Assembly: GCA_031460505.1 (NCBI GenBank)
Contig: JAVKTT010000005.1
Span: 1-64,000, forward strand
DNA: 64,000 bases
Reading direction: 5' to 3'
Origin: JAAYTL01 sp031460505
Lineage (GTDB): Bacteria > Bacillota > Clostridia > Tissierellales > Tissierellaceae
Part shown: positions 1 to 9,396 of the stretch, one piece after another
Position numbering within the stretch: position 1 is the stretch's first letter
How the letters are laid out: every line of letters starts with the position of its first letter
The notes under the pieces: generated by a model
Database searches by the model: none
The model's input: the letters and a program-made list of their open reading frames with translations, nothing else
Told to the model about the DNA's origin: nothing
Translations under genes and position numbers: made by a program

Positions 1-62
<62 letters not shown>

Positions 63-187
63 AAATTTGATGTAGCTCATTATTCGTTTGCTGACTTATT
101 GTCATGTGTTACTTAATTTTAATTCAAAGTACTTCACACTGTTTAATTATCTAGGTTCATTGTCGTCCTCACTGGGACAACTTTTAT

Positions 188-217
188 AGTATAACATATC
201 TTGTAGGATTATGTCAA
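188..217 (-). promoter_or_regulatory. rRNA operon promoter, nearest to 16S
   Basis: On the minus strand TTGACA (212-217) and TATACT (188-193) are separated by 18 bases. This is close to the sigma-A consensus and points into the 16S leader. Confidence 0.75.
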
Positions 218-278
218 CTACTTTTTTTAAATTGTTTTGTTGGCAAGATTTCGAATCTTATTAGAGCCAACTTTTAAT

Positions 279-307
279 ATGATACACTTTTTAGAAACAA
301 AAGTCAA
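279..307 (-). promoter_or_regulatory. rRNA operon promoter, middle
   Basis: On the minus strand TTGACT (302-307) and TATCAT (279-284) are separated by exactly 17 bases. It is one of three promoters in tandem before 16S. Confidence 0.6.
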
Positions 308-375
308 TACTTATTTTGAAAAGTTTTAAGTTTGAACTTCTGTGTCATTTCCAGTCGATTTCTGACTGGATAATT

Positions 376-404
376 ATCTTACCATACATTATTATCTTCG
401 TCAA
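376..404 (-). promoter_or_regulatory. rRNA operon promoter, distal
   Basis: On the minus strand TTGACG (399-404) and TAAGAT (376-381) are separated by 17 bases. It lies just past the lysS terminator, so it would start rRNA transcription independently of the upstream operon. Confidence 0.6.
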
Positions 405-430
405 CACTTTTTTATAAAATAAATCATAAA

Positions 431-457
431 AAAAGTGATACTTAATGTATCACTTTT
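431..457 (-). terminator. Intrinsic terminator of lysS
   Basis: An 11-bp inverted repeat (AAAAGTGATAC / GTATCACTTTT, 5-base loop) is followed on the minus strand by a run of T. It lies just after the lysS stop and before the rRNA promoters. Confidence 0.85.
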
Positions 458-490
458 TCTACATATTATATAGAGATGTATTTGATATCT

Positions 491-1969
491 TTATTCTTCT
501 ATAGGCTTCATAGTTGGGAATAAAAGAACATCCCTTATACTTGGTTGATTAGTCAATAATATAACCAATCTATCAATACCTATACCAAGTCCACCAGTAG
601 GTGGTAGCCCCACTTCGATTGCATTAATAAAATCATTATCCATAGGATGTGCTTCGTCATCACCATAGCTTTTTTGTTTTACTTGTTCTTCAAATCTTTC
701 TCTTTGATCAATTGGATCATTTAATTCTGAGAAGGCATTCGCTATTTCCCATTTGTTCATAAAAGCTTCAAATCTATTAGTTTTTCTAGGATCCTCAGGA
801 TTTCTCTTAGCTAAAGGTGAAACTTCTACTGGATGTCCAGTAATAAATGTAGGTTGAACTAAATGTTCTTCACAGAACTCTTCAAAAAACTCATTAATGA
901 TATGACCTCTTGTCATACCTTCTTTTATCTCTAATCCTTTAGCTTTTGCTATAGCTTTGGCTTCTTCATCTGTATTAATAGTTGAGAAATCAACACCAGT
1001 ATATTCTTTAACTGCATCAGCCATATCTAATCTTCTCCAAGGCGGAGTAAGATCTATCTCAGTACCTTGATAATTGATTTTCATAGTTCCTAATGTTTTT
1101 TCAGCTACATGTGAAACAAGATTCTCTGTTAAACTCATCATTTCTTCATAGTCTACATATGCTTGATATAATTCTATACTAGTAAATTCAGGATTATGTT
1201 TAGGACTCATCCCTTCGTTTCTAAACATTCTACCCATTTCATATACCTTTTCAAATCCACCAACTATTAATCTTTTTAGATATAGTTCGTTTGCAATTCT
1301 TAAATACATATCAATATCTAATGTATTATGATGAGTAATAAATGGTTTAGCATTAGCTCCACCAGCTATAGTGTTAAGAATAGGTGTTTCAACTTCTAAG
1401 AAGTCTCTCTCATCTAAATACTCTCTTATAGCTTTTATAATCTTTGTTCTAAGTATGAAAGTTTCCTTTACTTCTGGATTAACAATCAAATCAACATATC
1501 TTTGTCTATATCTAAGATCTTGATCTTTAAGTCCATGGAACTTTTCAGGTAAAATCTGTAGGGATTTACTCATTAAAAGTATCTTCTCTGCTCTAACTGA
1601 TATTTCACCAGCCTTAGTTGTAAACACTTCACCATGAACCCCTATGATATCGCCTAAATCATATAATGATAATTCATTATATGTTTCTTCTCCTACAGTA
1701 TCAAATTTAACAAATATCTGAATTCTACCAGTACTATCTTGTAAATCTATAAAGCTAACTTTTCCATGTCCTCTTCTGGACATAATTCTTCCTGCTATAG
1801 CTACTTTTTGTCCATCAAGCTCGTCAAAATTATCTTTTATTTCAGTGCTATGATGAGTATAATCAAATTTTTCAACTAAATAAGGATTCTTTCCATTATT
1901 AATTAATTCATTTAATTTTTCTCGTCTCATCAATAACATTTCATTCATACTTTGTTCTATTTCGGACAT
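491..1969 (-). CDS. lysS: Lysyl-tRNA synthetase, class II
   Basis: Charges tRNA-Lys with lysine in the cytoplasm. The 492-aa protein is the usual length for bacterial LysS. An N-terminal OB-fold anticodon-binding domain (about residues 55-150) precedes a class II catalytic core. Motif 2 is visible as FRNEGMSPKHNPEF and motif 3 as GGLGIGIDRLVILL near the C-terminus. The start follows a clear AGGAGG-like site, 26 bp after greA, so greA and lysS probably share the consensus promoter at 2582-2610. Position before a 16S gene matches the B. subtilis lysS-rrn order. A hairpin terminator follows. Confidence 0.98.
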   Translation of the reverse strand: MSEIEQSMNEMLLMRREKLNELINNGKNPYLVEKFDYTHHSTEIKDNFDELDGQKVAIAGRIMSRRGHGKVSFIDLQDSTGRIQIFVKFDTVGEETYNELSLYDLGDIIGVHGEVFTTKAGEISVRAEKILLMSKSLQILPEKFHGLKDQDLRYRQRYVDLIVNPEVKETFILRTKIIKAIREYLDERDFLEVETPILNTIAGGANAKPFITHHNTLDIDMYLRIANELYLKRLIVGGFEKVYEMGRMFRNEGMSPKHNPEFTSIELYQAYVDYEEMMSLTENLVSHVAEKTLGTMKINYQGTEIDLTPPWRRLDMADAVKEYTGVDFSTINTDEEAKAIAKAKGLEIKEGMTRGHIINEFFEEFCEEHLVQPTFITGHPVEVSPLAKRNPEDPRKTNRFEAFMNKWEIANAFSELNDPIDQRERFEEQVKQKSYGDDEAHPMDNDFINAIEVGLPPTGGLGIGIDRLVILLTNQPSIRDVLLFPTMKPIEE

Positions 1970-1995
1970 TACATTTCCTCCTTAGTTTAACACGC

Positions 1996-2472
1996 CTACC
2001 TTGCTATCTTTAGTATCTCATATTTGATTACTCCATCTGGAACACTTACTTCAACGATTTCCCCTACTTTACCTCCGATTAAAGTACTACCTAAAGGAGA
2101 TTCATTAGATATTTTCCCTTCATAAGGGTCTGCTTCTGCTGAACCTACAATAACGTATTCCATTTCTTCATCAAATTCCAAATCTTTTACTAATACTTTT
2201 GACCCTATGCTAACTTTATCCGTAGTAATTTCATCTTCATCTATTAGTTTCGCATTTCTTAGCATATTCTCAAGCTTAGCAATTCTTTCTTCTAATTGTG
2301 CTTGTTCATTCTTAGCTTGATCATATTCTGAATTCTCGCTTATATCACCAAAACTAAGTGCTTGTTTAATTCTATCCGCAATTTCTTTTCTTCTAACGGA
2401 TTTTAATTCATCTAATTCATCCTCTATTTTAACTAAACCTTCTTTAGTTAAAAAAACATGCTTTTCTGCCAT
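1996..2472 (-). CDS. greA: Transcription elongation factor GreA
   Basis: Rescues backtracked RNA polymerase by stimulating cleavage of the nascent transcript. It is 158 aa, the standard GreA length. The N-terminal coiled coil (about 1-75) contains DISENSEYDQAKNEQ, holding the acidic tip residues that reach the polymerase active site. The FKBP-like C-terminal domain ends with GKVGEIVEVSVPDG. An in-frame ATG 12 codons upstream (2508) exists, but the start at 2472 is chosen because AGGGAGAG lies at the right distance and homologues begin MAEK. It is co-transcribed with lysS. Confidence 0.96.
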   Translation of the reverse strand: MAEKHVFLTKEGLVKIEDELDELKSVRRKEIADRIKQALSFGDISENSEYDQAKNEQAQLEERIAKLENMLRNAKLIDEDEITTDKVSIGSKVLVKDLEFDEEMEYVIVGSAEADPYEGKISNESPLGSTLIGGKVGEIVEVSVPDGVIKYEILKIAR

Positions 2473-2581
2473 TAAATCGCTCTCCCTTTCATACAAGCTA
2501 TTAATCATTTCTATAAATAAACGAAATAGTTAATCTTAAAATTTTATATTTTTACTTAAAATCTCCCTTTGTATGCAGAAT

Positions 2582-2610
2582 ATTATAAACAAGGCGGTGA
2601 TTATTGTCAA
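2582..2610 (-). promoter_or_regulatory. Consensus sigma-A promoter of greA-lysS
   Basis: On the minus strand there is a perfect TTGACA (2605-2610), a 17-base spacer and a perfect TATAAT (2582-2587). It lies about 110 bp before the greA start, next to the end of the upstream unknown gene. It should be strong and largely uncouple greA-lysS from the genes before it. Confidence 0.8.
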
Positions 2611-2614
2611 GAGG

Positions 2615-3553
2615 CTAAAGACCACCTTTTATTTTAAGTCCTTGATTTACAAAATTCTCTATACTAATTAACCCACCATTATTGAATACTCGACAAAATC
2701 GTCTGTTTTTCCCCTTAAATAAACAACTATATAGATTTAACTTCACTTCTTTATCAATCCAAGGATTATCATTTAAACCTAAATCACTTAAATCAAAACT
2801 CAAATCTTCTATTACATATTTATTGATACCTTTAAATGGTTTAATTGAACTAAAGTCTATAACGATTGCGTTATTCCTTATACCCTTTAAGCTAATGGAA
2901 GGATTATCTAAGGTATTAATTATTAGTCCATATCTTCTTAAAGAAACCATGCTACTTTGTGGTAAATAAACGGATATACCTGTATTTTCTAATACTTCCT
3001 CATATACACTTTCTCCATCTAATTCATTAAGGCCTAAAACAGAAATGAAATTAAATTTATTAGAAATTAAATCAATAATTTTAAGGGCTTCTTCCTTATC
3101 ATTTGTAATGATTAAAATTTCTTCCTTTATAATATCACGTTTCATTTTTAACATCAACGCTTCAATTATAAACGGTATATTGAATATTCTTATATCATTG
3201 TCATCTTGGTTAATTACATCTAAACTACTCTGTATAATTTCTAGTACATCTAAAGGAAGTTTTTCCTCTATATATATAGCACCATATTCATCATCCATGA
3301 CATTTTTTATATTTAAGATGTATTCTTCAATATTTTCATCATTATTAAAGTCTAAAGGTTTTAAATTAATTCCATATATATGACCTATAATATTGTCTTC
3401 TATAATGATATCATGAATTTTATTTGCCTTGTATAGAGGCATTACAAATTTAAATAGATATTTATTAATACCTTTTTCTAATAACTGTCTATATTTATAT
3501 GGATCTATTATATATATTAAGTCTATATTATCACCTCCATATCTAGTAATCAT
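2615..3553 (-). CDS. Uncharacterised 312-aa protein between dusB and greA
   Basis: I do not recognise this family. The protein is 312 aa, soluble (no signal peptide or convincing membrane segment), rich in Ile, Asn and Asp, and has few cysteines. The middle reads as alternating beta strands and helices (EEILIITNDKEEALKIIDLI, then GLIINTLDNPS, then AIVIDFSS), the texture of a Rossmann-like alpha/beta domain, but no glycine-rich nucleotide-binding loop is clear. It starts 44 bp after dusB, apparently in the coaX-dusB transcription unit, and ends just before the greA promoter. Codon use looks like its neighbours. Role unknown. Confidence 0.8.
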   Translation of the reverse strand: MITRYGGDNIDLIYIIDPYKYRQLLEKGINKYLFKFVMPLYKANKIHDIIIEDNIIGHIYGINLKPLDFNNDENIEEYILNIKNVMDDEYGAIYIEEKLPLDVLEIIQSSLDVINQDDNDIRIFNIPFIIEALMLKMKRDIIKEEILIITNDKEEALKIIDLISNKFNFISVLGLNELDGESVYEEVLENTGISVYLPQSSMVSLRRYGLIINTLDNPSISLKGIRNNAIVIDFSSIKPFKGINKYVIEDLSFDLSDLGLNDNPWIDKEVKLNLYSCLFKGKNRRFCRVFNNGGLISIENFVNQGLKIKGGL

Positions 3554-3597
3554 GTAACTTTTTTACATTATATGATATAAAGGTAATTCATATGTGA

Positions 3598-4569
3598 TTA
3601 ATTATTAATTTTATCCTTATATAGATGAAGTAGTTTCTTAACCTCTTCTTTATCTTCCATCTTATTAATTAAGTTTTTGACTTCATTCGAATCCTTTAAT
3701 CCCTTAAGATACCATGATAAATGCTTTCTCATCTCTTTTACACCTATTCTATCTCCCTTATGCTGGCAGGTCATTTCAAGATGCCTAATAGCCAAATCCA
3801 TTCTCTCGTCTATTGAAGGCGTAAAGTCATCTTTACCATTTAAGAGATTGAGTATTCTCTTAAATATCCATGGATTACCCATAGCTCCTCTACCTATAGC
3901 TATGCCATCGCAGTTTGTAAACTTAAGCATATCAATCCCATCTTGGGGTTCAAATATATCACCATTACCAATCACAGGTATGCTTACACTTTCTTTAACC
4001 TTTTTTATAAATTCCCAATCAGCCTTTCCTGAATAAAACATATCTCTAGTTCTACCATGTACTGTTATAGCACTGACTCCTTCTTCTTCAGCTATCTTGG
4101 CTATGTCAATTCCGTTGATATTTTCATCGTCCCAACCCTTCCTAAACTTAATAGTTACAGGTTTGTTTGAAGCTTTTACAACGGATCTCATAATCTCTCT
4201 AGCTAATTTAGGGTTCTTCATTAGGGCACACCCATCATTATTCTTTACAATTTTAGGTGCTGGGCATCCCATATTAATATCTATTATATCGACATCTTCT
4301 CTTTTGTTTAAATGCTTTTCTACAATATTCGCCATTATTAAAGGATCAGAACCAAATATTTGCATGGCTACAGGTCTTTCCTTTGAATCTATCTGAGACA
4401 ATTGTTCTGTATTTTTATCACCATAATATATACCTTTTGCACTAATCATTTCAGAAACTACAAGTCCAGCTCCCATTTCCTTACAGATTATTCTAAATGA
4501 CATATCAGTAATTCCAGCCATAGGAGCAAGTATTAGATTGTTTTTTAGTTCTATATTACCTATTTTCAT
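3598..4569 (-). CDS. dusB: tRNA-dihydrouridine synthase B
   Basis: FMN-dependent enzyme that reduces uridines in the tRNA D-loop to dihydrouridine. It is 323 aa. The TIM barrel opens with LAPMAGITDMSFR. The active-site segment MGCPAPKIVKNNDGCALMKNP contains the catalytic Cys of NDGCAL, and the FMN phosphate-binding region reads GNGDI ... GRGAMGNPWIF. A helical C-terminal tRNA-binding domain follows. It lies between coaX and the unknown gene, as the B. subtilis homologue lies near coaX and lysS. Confidence 0.97.
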   Translation of the reverse strand: MKIGNIELKNNLILAPMAGITDMSFRIICKEMGAGLVVSEMISAKGIYYGDKNTEQLSQIDSKERPVAMQIFGSDPLIMANIVEKHLNKREDVDIIDINMGCPAPKIVKNNDGCALMKNPKLAREIMRSVVKASNKPVTIKFRKGWDDENINGIDIAKIAEEEGVSAITVHGRTRDMFYSGKADWEFIKKVKESVSIPVIGNGDIFEPQDGIDMLKFTNCDGIAIGRGAMGNPWIFKRILNLLNGKDDFTPSIDERMDLAIRHLEMTCQHKGDRIGVKEMRKHLSWYLKGLKDSNEVKNLINKMEDKEEVKKLLHLYKDKINN

Positions 4570-4610
4570 AATTCACCTCTTTATCACAAATCGGATATAG
4601 TTTATAAATA

Positions 4611-4640
4611 ACAGGTAAGTAGCTGAAGCCACTTACCTGT
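4611..4640 (-). terminator. Perfect hairpin overlapping the coaX stop codon
   Basis: A perfect 10-bp inverted repeat (ACAGGTAAGT / ACTTACCTGT, 10-base loop) spans the coaX stop. The downstream T tract on the minus strand is short and broken, so it is a weak or partial terminator, or an mRNA-stabilising hairpin before dusB. Confidence 0.5.
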
Positions 4641-5406
4641 TTCTTTCATATATAATCCTTAATCCATCTAATGTTAGTAACTTATCAACAGCACTGATAT
4701 ATTTACTTTCATCTCCTATCAATGTAGCAAAACCACCTGTTGCGATTACTTTTACAGTTTCTCCATTTGTTGTCATTTCATTCATCATATTTTCTATTAT
4801 ATAGTCAACTAAACCTACATATCCATATACCAATCCAGATTGAATGCTATTTACAGTGTTTTTCCCAATTATTCTATCTGGTTTTGCTATTTCAACCTTT
4901 GGTAATTTAGAAGTTCTTAAAAATAAAGCTTCGGAGGAAATTCCAATTCCTGGCGTAATCACTCCTCCTAGATAATCTCCATTCTTAGATATGGCATCAA
5001 AAGTAATAGCAGTTCCAAAATCAACAATGATTAATGGTCCTCCAAACTTCTCATAACCTGCTACCCCATTAACTATCCTATCAGCGCCAACTTCTTTTGG
5101 ATTATCATATTTAATATCCATACCAGTCCTTACTCCCGGCCCTACAACTATTGGATCTATATTAAAATACTTAATACACATAGCTGATAAAGTATGCATT
5201 AAAGGTGGCACTACTGATGAAATAATAATACTTTCAATATCATCAGCTTCTAATACATGGAATCTAAATATTTGTTCAAATAATAGTCCATATTCATCTG
5301 ATGTCCTATTCTTTTCTGAAGCTATTCTCCAATTGTTTATAAGTTCTTTGCCTTTATAGATACCAAAGACAATATTTGTATTTCCTACATCAATTACTAA
5401 TAACAT
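4633..5406 (-). CDS. coaX: Type III pantothenate kinase
   Basis: Phosphorylates pantothenate, the first step of coenzyme A synthesis, with an ASKHA-fold kinase that is not feedback-inhibited by CoA. The 257 aa are typical. Visible motifs are the N-terminal phosphate loop DVGNTNIVFGIY, VGADRIVNG and DFGTAITFDA, and the glycine-rich TPGIGISSEAL. It follows an ECF-type transporter S component by 10 bp. The pairing suggests that the transporter carries pantothenate. Confidence 0.97.
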   Translation of the reverse strand: MLLVIDVGNTNIVFGIYKGKELINNWRIASEKNRTSDEYGLLFEQIFRFHVLEADDIESIIISSVVPPLMHTLSAMCIKYFNIDPIVVGPGVRTGMDIKYDNPKEVGADRIVNGVAGYEKFGGPLIIVDFGTAITFDAISKNGDYLGGVITPGIGISSEALFLRTSKLPKVEIAKPDRIIGKNTVNSIQSGLVYGYVGLVDYIIENMMNEMTTNGETVKVIATGGFATLIGDESKYISAVDKLLTLDGLRIIYERNR

Positions 5407-5416
5407 TTTTCACCCT

Positions 5417-6172
5417 CTATTCTCTTTCCCTAGATTTTAATGCTCCTACAACACTGGTAACTATAATAATTGCAATTATTGTTTCAGGAATACCATTTGT
5501 AAGAGCTAACCCAAATATTGTATTTCTTGCTGTACTTATATCTAAACCAAGTCCAGCTACAAACTTTTCAGCATGTAGAAAGTATATCATTGAAAGTACA
5601 CCTACAGTATTGGTCAATGTTCCAATAATTGTTGCAATCATAATATCTAAAGATTTATTATTTAACCTCGTTGTGGAAAAATAGCCCATTATCAATACTA
5701 AAACAATTAAAACTATATTCATCAATATCATCAAAATGCTATCCGAATTCATAATATTTAAATAAATACCATAGGACAAATATGCTAAAATCGCTACCCA
5801 AATCAAGTTTAGAATCAAGATTGTTTTTTTATTTCCAATTTTTTTAACAGCAGTATAAGCATAATATGATGTTAAACCAATCAAAACCCTCGGTATTATA
5901 GATACAATTGGGTTTAAAAATACTACTGATACCGGTGTTGGGTTTGTAATCGCTTGAAACACACTAAACAAACCAAAAATAAGCCCCACTATCGCTCCAA
6001 CAATCGGTCCTTCAACAATAGCACCAATTATGACAGGAATATGCATTATTGTTGCTCTAGTTGGTCCTACAGGTATAAAACCTAATGGCGTCATTCCCAA
6101 AACAATGGATATTGCGCCAAGTATACCTATACTGGCCATTCTTTTTACACTTAACATCTTTTCTTTTTTCAT
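5417..6172 (-). CDS. ECF transporter S component, probably for pantothenate
   Basis: Membrane substrate-binding subunit of an energy-coupling-factor vitamin transporter; it needs a shared EcfA-EcfT module not seen here. The 251 aa form about six hydrophobic helices. The conserved segment near the N-terminus contains TPLGFIPVGPTRATIMHIP, typical of this family. The open frame extends 34 codons further upstream, but the start at 6172 is chosen because GGAGGT sits 5 bases before this ATG. Substrate assignment rests on the adjacency to coaX and is inference; other vitamins are possible. Confidence 0.88.
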   Translation of the reverse strand: MKKEKMLSVKRMASIGILGAISIVLGMTPLGFIPVGPTRATIMHIPVIIGAIVEGPIVGAIVGLIFGLFSVFQAITNPTPVSVVFLNPIVSIIPRVLIGLTSYYAYTAVKKIGNKKTILILNLIWVAILAYLSYGIYLNIMNSDSILMILMNIVLIVLVLIMGYFSTTRLNNKSLDIMIATIIGTLTNTVGVLSMIYFLHAEKFVAGLGLDISTARNTIFGLALTNGIPETIIAIIIVTSVVGALKSRERE

Positions 6173-6315
6173 AACATACCTCCGTTCTAGCTCCATAAGG
6201 ATACCAGTCGTTTTATTTTTTGATACAAAATCAAAATCTGGGTCCAGCTCTAGTATATAGATGCCGGCTATCACAAAAACTATTATAAATAAACCTTTAT
6301 ATAATAGTCAAGACA

Positions 6316-7275
6316 TTATTTCAAATCATTGTAACTAATTAAACCATCGAACCCCTTCGAATTGACAACAGCATTTGTTATAGCTCTAGACATAACTTCT
6401 GCTGCTATAGTACCAACTAGACTTATATCTGAAGCCACTTTGTTTGTAGCCATTGTAAAAATAGTATCTCCATCAAACATGGTGTGAATAGGGTTTATTG
6501 ATTTAGCAAAACCATTATGTGCCATTTGGGCAATCTTATTACCTTCAGCTTTGTTTAAAATTGCATTTGTAGCTATTATTCCTATAGTCGTATTCTTCAA
6601 AGATAGATTTGAAGGATTAAATTGTCCTTTAAGTATATCTAATGTATTGAGCATTTCACCCTTTTCATAATCATAAACTCCAGCGATTTGCTCTCCTGAC
6701 TTATAATCAAATACATCTCCAAAACTATTAACAGCAACTATAGCAGAAACTTTCAATTCACCTAGTTGAATAGTAGCACTACCCAGCCCAGACTTCATCG
6801 CACTTTTAGGTCCTAAAATTTTACCAACTGTGGCACCCATTCCACAACCAATACAACCCTGTCTATGTTCTGAACTCTTAGCATTCTTAGCCGCATCATA
6901 TCCCATGTTAAAATCAGGCCTTATTTTATAATCACCGATATTTAGGTCAAATATTACCGCTGAAGCAACTATAGGCACTTTAGTTACTCCAACATCAAAA
7001 CCTACACCTTGTTCCTCTAAATATTTCATTACTCCAGAAGAAGCATCAAGTCCAAATGCAGATCCTCCCGCTAAGACAATTCCATGTACTTTATCTACCA
7101 TCTTTTCAGCTTTAAAAAGATCTGTTTCCCTTGTACCAGGTGCAGAACCTCTTACGTCAACTCCACCAGTAGCACCTTCTTCACATATAACCACTGTACA
7201 CCCTGTTAATCCTTCTTGAGATTGACTATGACCTACCTTTATCCCTTCTATATCCGTTAAATATCCACTATACAC
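6316..7275 (-). CDS. P1 family (DmpA/NylC-like) autoprocessing peptidase
   Basis: Ntn-hydrolase-like aminopeptidase or amide hydrolase of MEROPS family S58. It is 319 aa. The N-terminal half has the conserved EGLTGCTVV, GGVDVRGSAPGTRETDL and VLAGGSAFGLDASSGVM blocks. The probable self-cleavage site is N228|T229 in KNTTIGIIATN, where the freed Thr becomes the nucleophile; this is known for NylC and is transferred here by similarity. The start is a GTG preceded by AGGGGG at 7 bases; an ATG just upstream is out of frame and short. The natural substrate of such genes is usually unknown. Confidence 0.9.
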   Translation of the reverse strand: MYSGYLTDIEGIKVGHSQSQEGLTGCTVVICEEGATGGVDVRGSAPGTRETDLFKAEKMVDKVHGIVLAGGSAFGLDASSGVMKYLEEQGVGFDVGVTKVPIVASAVIFDLNIGDYKIRPDFNMGYDAAKNAKSSEHRQGCIGCGMGATVGKILGPKSAMKSGLGSATIQLGELKVSAIVAVNSFGDVFDYKSGEQIAGVYDYEKGEMLNTLDILKGQFNPSNLSLKNTTIGIIATNAILNKAEGNKIAQMAHNGFAKSINPIHTMFDGDTIFTMATNKVASDISLVGTIAAEVMSRAITNAVVNSKGFDGLISYNDLK

Positions 7276-7343
7276 ATATATTCCCCCTAACCTACTTTTG
7301 TTTTATTTTTTTACCCACTATTAACAAAAATAAATATAAAAAT

Positions 7344-7366
7344 AAAGGTGGATAAAATCCACCTTT
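7344..7366 (-). terminator. Intrinsic terminator of ftsH
   Basis: The inverted repeat AAAGGTGGAT / ATCCACCTTT with a 3-base loop is followed on the minus strand by TATTTTTAT. It lies immediately after the ftsH stop and separates the tilS-hpt-ftsH unit from the P1 peptidase. Confidence 0.8.
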
Positions 7367-7370
7367 ACCA

Positions 7371-9317
7371 CTATTCTTCTTTTTGATCGTCTTCTGTATT
7401 GTCAGTTTCTTCCGCGAAATTATCTGTTGTGTTAATTTCTTCTATTGTATCTTCAACGATACTGTCAACTTCATTTACGCTATCTACTTTATCAGAGTCT
7501 AAACTTTTTCCTAAGAAAATCTCTTCAAATTCTTTAGCATCTATAGTTTCTTTTTCTAATAGAGCCTCAGCAATTCTATGAAGAACTTCTATATTCTTAC
7601 TGATCAATGTTTCTGCTCTGTGATATGCTGTATCAATTAACTTTCTCATTTCACTGTCTATAGTAGCTGCTACTTCTTCAGAATAATTTCTGCCCCTGCC
7701 AAAATCTCTACCTAAGAAGACTTCTTGCTCATCTGTTCCATAAGTCATTGGTCCTAGTTTTTCATTCATACCATAGTGTGTAATCATCTGTCTTGCAATT
7801 TTAGTAGCTCTTTCGATATCATTTTGTGCACCAGTACTTATATCTTCTAAAACCAACGCTTCTGCTACTCTACCACCAAGCAATGATACCAATCTATCTT
7901 CCATTTGTTTCTTAGTTATATAGTTTACATCTTCTTCAGGAATATATGCTGTAAATCCACCAGCCATTCCCCTAGGTATTATGGTTATAAGATGTACAGG
8001 ATCCATCCCTGGTATCAATCTTGATGCTAATGCATGACCAGCTTCATGATAAGCCGTAAGTCTTCTTTCTTTATCACTTACAACTTTACTTTTCTTTTCT
8101 GGTCCTGCTTGAACTTTAATTGATGCTTCTTCTATCAAATCCATTGGTATTCTTTTTAAATTGTTTCTAGCAGTTAAAAGCGCTGCTTCATTTACTAAAT
8201 TTTCTAAGTCAGCAGGAGTGAATCCTGGTGTTCTTTTTGCAATTACTTTTAAATCAACATTACTTTCTAAAGGTTTATTCTTTGTATGAACCCCTAGAAT
8301 CTCTTCTCTACCCTTAATATCTGGAAGTCCTACATGTATAGTTCTATCAAATCTACCAGGTCTAAGTAATGCAGGGTCTAGTATATCAGGTCTATTAGTT
8401 GCTGCCATTATGATGATACCTTCATTCTTTCCAAAACCATCCATTTCAACTAATAATTGGTTTAAGGTCTGCTCTCTTTCATCATGGCCTCCACCCATAC
8501 CTGCGCCTCTTCTTCTACCCACTGCATCAATCTCATCTATAAATACAATACATGGAGAATTCTTCTTAGCTTGTTCAAATAAATCTCTAACTCTACTAGC
8601 TCCAACTCCGACAAACATCTCAACGAAGTCAGAACCTGATATAGTGAAGAATGGTACTCCAGCTTCACCTGCTACAGCTCTACTTAAGTAGGTTTTACCA
8701 GTTCCAGGAGGTCCCACTAATAGTACCCCTTTTGGTATCCTTGCTCCAATTTCTATAAACTTTCTAGGACTTTTTAAAAAGTCAACTATTTCCTTTAATT
8801 CTTCTTTTTCTTCTTTTAATCCCGCAACATCATCAAAGGTAATTAGTGTATGCTCATCTTCTCTGTGCATTTTAGCCCTACTTTTACCGAAGGACATTAC
8901 CTTACCTCCGCCACCACCTTGGGATTGTTGCATAAATACGAACCAAAATATAGCGAATGCAAATAATACTAATAGTGTTGGGAATAATTCTACATACCAA
9001 GGTACAACAGCATCTGGAGAACCACTATAGTTTATTTCTTTACTTTCCACTAAATCTTCTAGATATTTATCATAAAAACCTTCTCTAAATTCATATGGAA
9101 GTACTGTTGTAAATTTACTACCGTCTCTTAGAGTTCCTTCAACCACTCTACCTTCCATATTTATTCTTTCAACTTTATTTTCACTTAATACTTCTACTAA
9201 TTCTGTAACATCCATCTCACTAACGGTTTCCCCTTGGGTTCCCATCATTCTAACCCCGAACATTATCAGAATTATTATCAATAAATATACGCTTATGCCT
9301 TTAAAAAACCTTCTCAA
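7371..9317 (-). CDS. ftsH: ATP-dependent zinc metalloprotease FtsH
   Basis: Membrane-anchored AAA+ protease that degrades misfolded membrane proteins and regulators. It is 648 aa from the chosen start. Two transmembrane helices (about 8-25 and 108-130) flank an extracytoplasmic domain. Then come Walker A GPPGTGKT (about 202-209), Walker B CIVFIDEIDAVGRRR, and the zinc site HEAGH (about 424-428). A short acidic tail ends the protein. The start is a TTG at 9317, with GGAGGGAGGA 6 bases before it; the longer frame begins at a TTG inside the upstream sequence and lacks a ribosome site. The hpt-ftsH order is conserved in Firmicutes. Confidence 0.97.
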   Translation of the reverse strand: MRRFFKGISVYLLIIILIMFGVRMMGTQGETVSEMDVTELVEVLSENKVERINMEGRVVEGTLRDGSKFTTVLPYEFREGFYDKYLEDLVESKEINYSGSPDAVVPWYVELFPTLLVLFAFAIFWFVFMQQSQGGGGGKVMSFGKSRAKMHREDEHTLITFDDVAGLKEEKEELKEIVDFLKSPRKFIEIGARIPKGVLLVGPPGTGKTYLSRAVAGEAGVPFFTISGSDFVEMFVGVGASRVRDLFEQAKKNSPCIVFIDEIDAVGRRRGAGMGGGHDEREQTLNQLLVEMDGFGKNEGIIIMAATNRPDILDPALLRPGRFDRTIHVGLPDIKGREEILGVHTKNKPLESNVDLKVIAKRTPGFTPADLENLVNEAALLTARNNLKRIPMDLIEEASIKVQAGPEKKSKVVSDKERRLTAYHEAGHALASRLIPGMDPVHLITIIPRGMAGGFTAYIPEEDVNYITKKQMEDRLVSLLGGRVAEALVLEDISTGAQNDIERATKIARQMITHYGMNEKLGPMTYGTDEQEVFLGRDFGRGRNYSEEVAATIDSEMRKLIDTAYHRAETLISKNIEVLHRIAEALLEKETIDAKEFEEIFLGKSLDSDKVDSVNEVDSIVEDTIEEINTTDNFAEETDNTEDDQKEE

Positions 9318-9396
9318 TACAAGTCCTCCCTCCAATTCTGGGTAGATAATATCTATAAATTATATCATACATAAAAGAGTCATTCAATAACTTAAC

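Noticed and set aside
6173..6315. Possible riboswitch before the ECF transporter gene
   Set aside because: The spacer is ~140 bases and has GC-richer pieces (GCCGGC and AGCTGG), but I cannot match a known vitamin riboswitch, and no terminator hairpin is clear.
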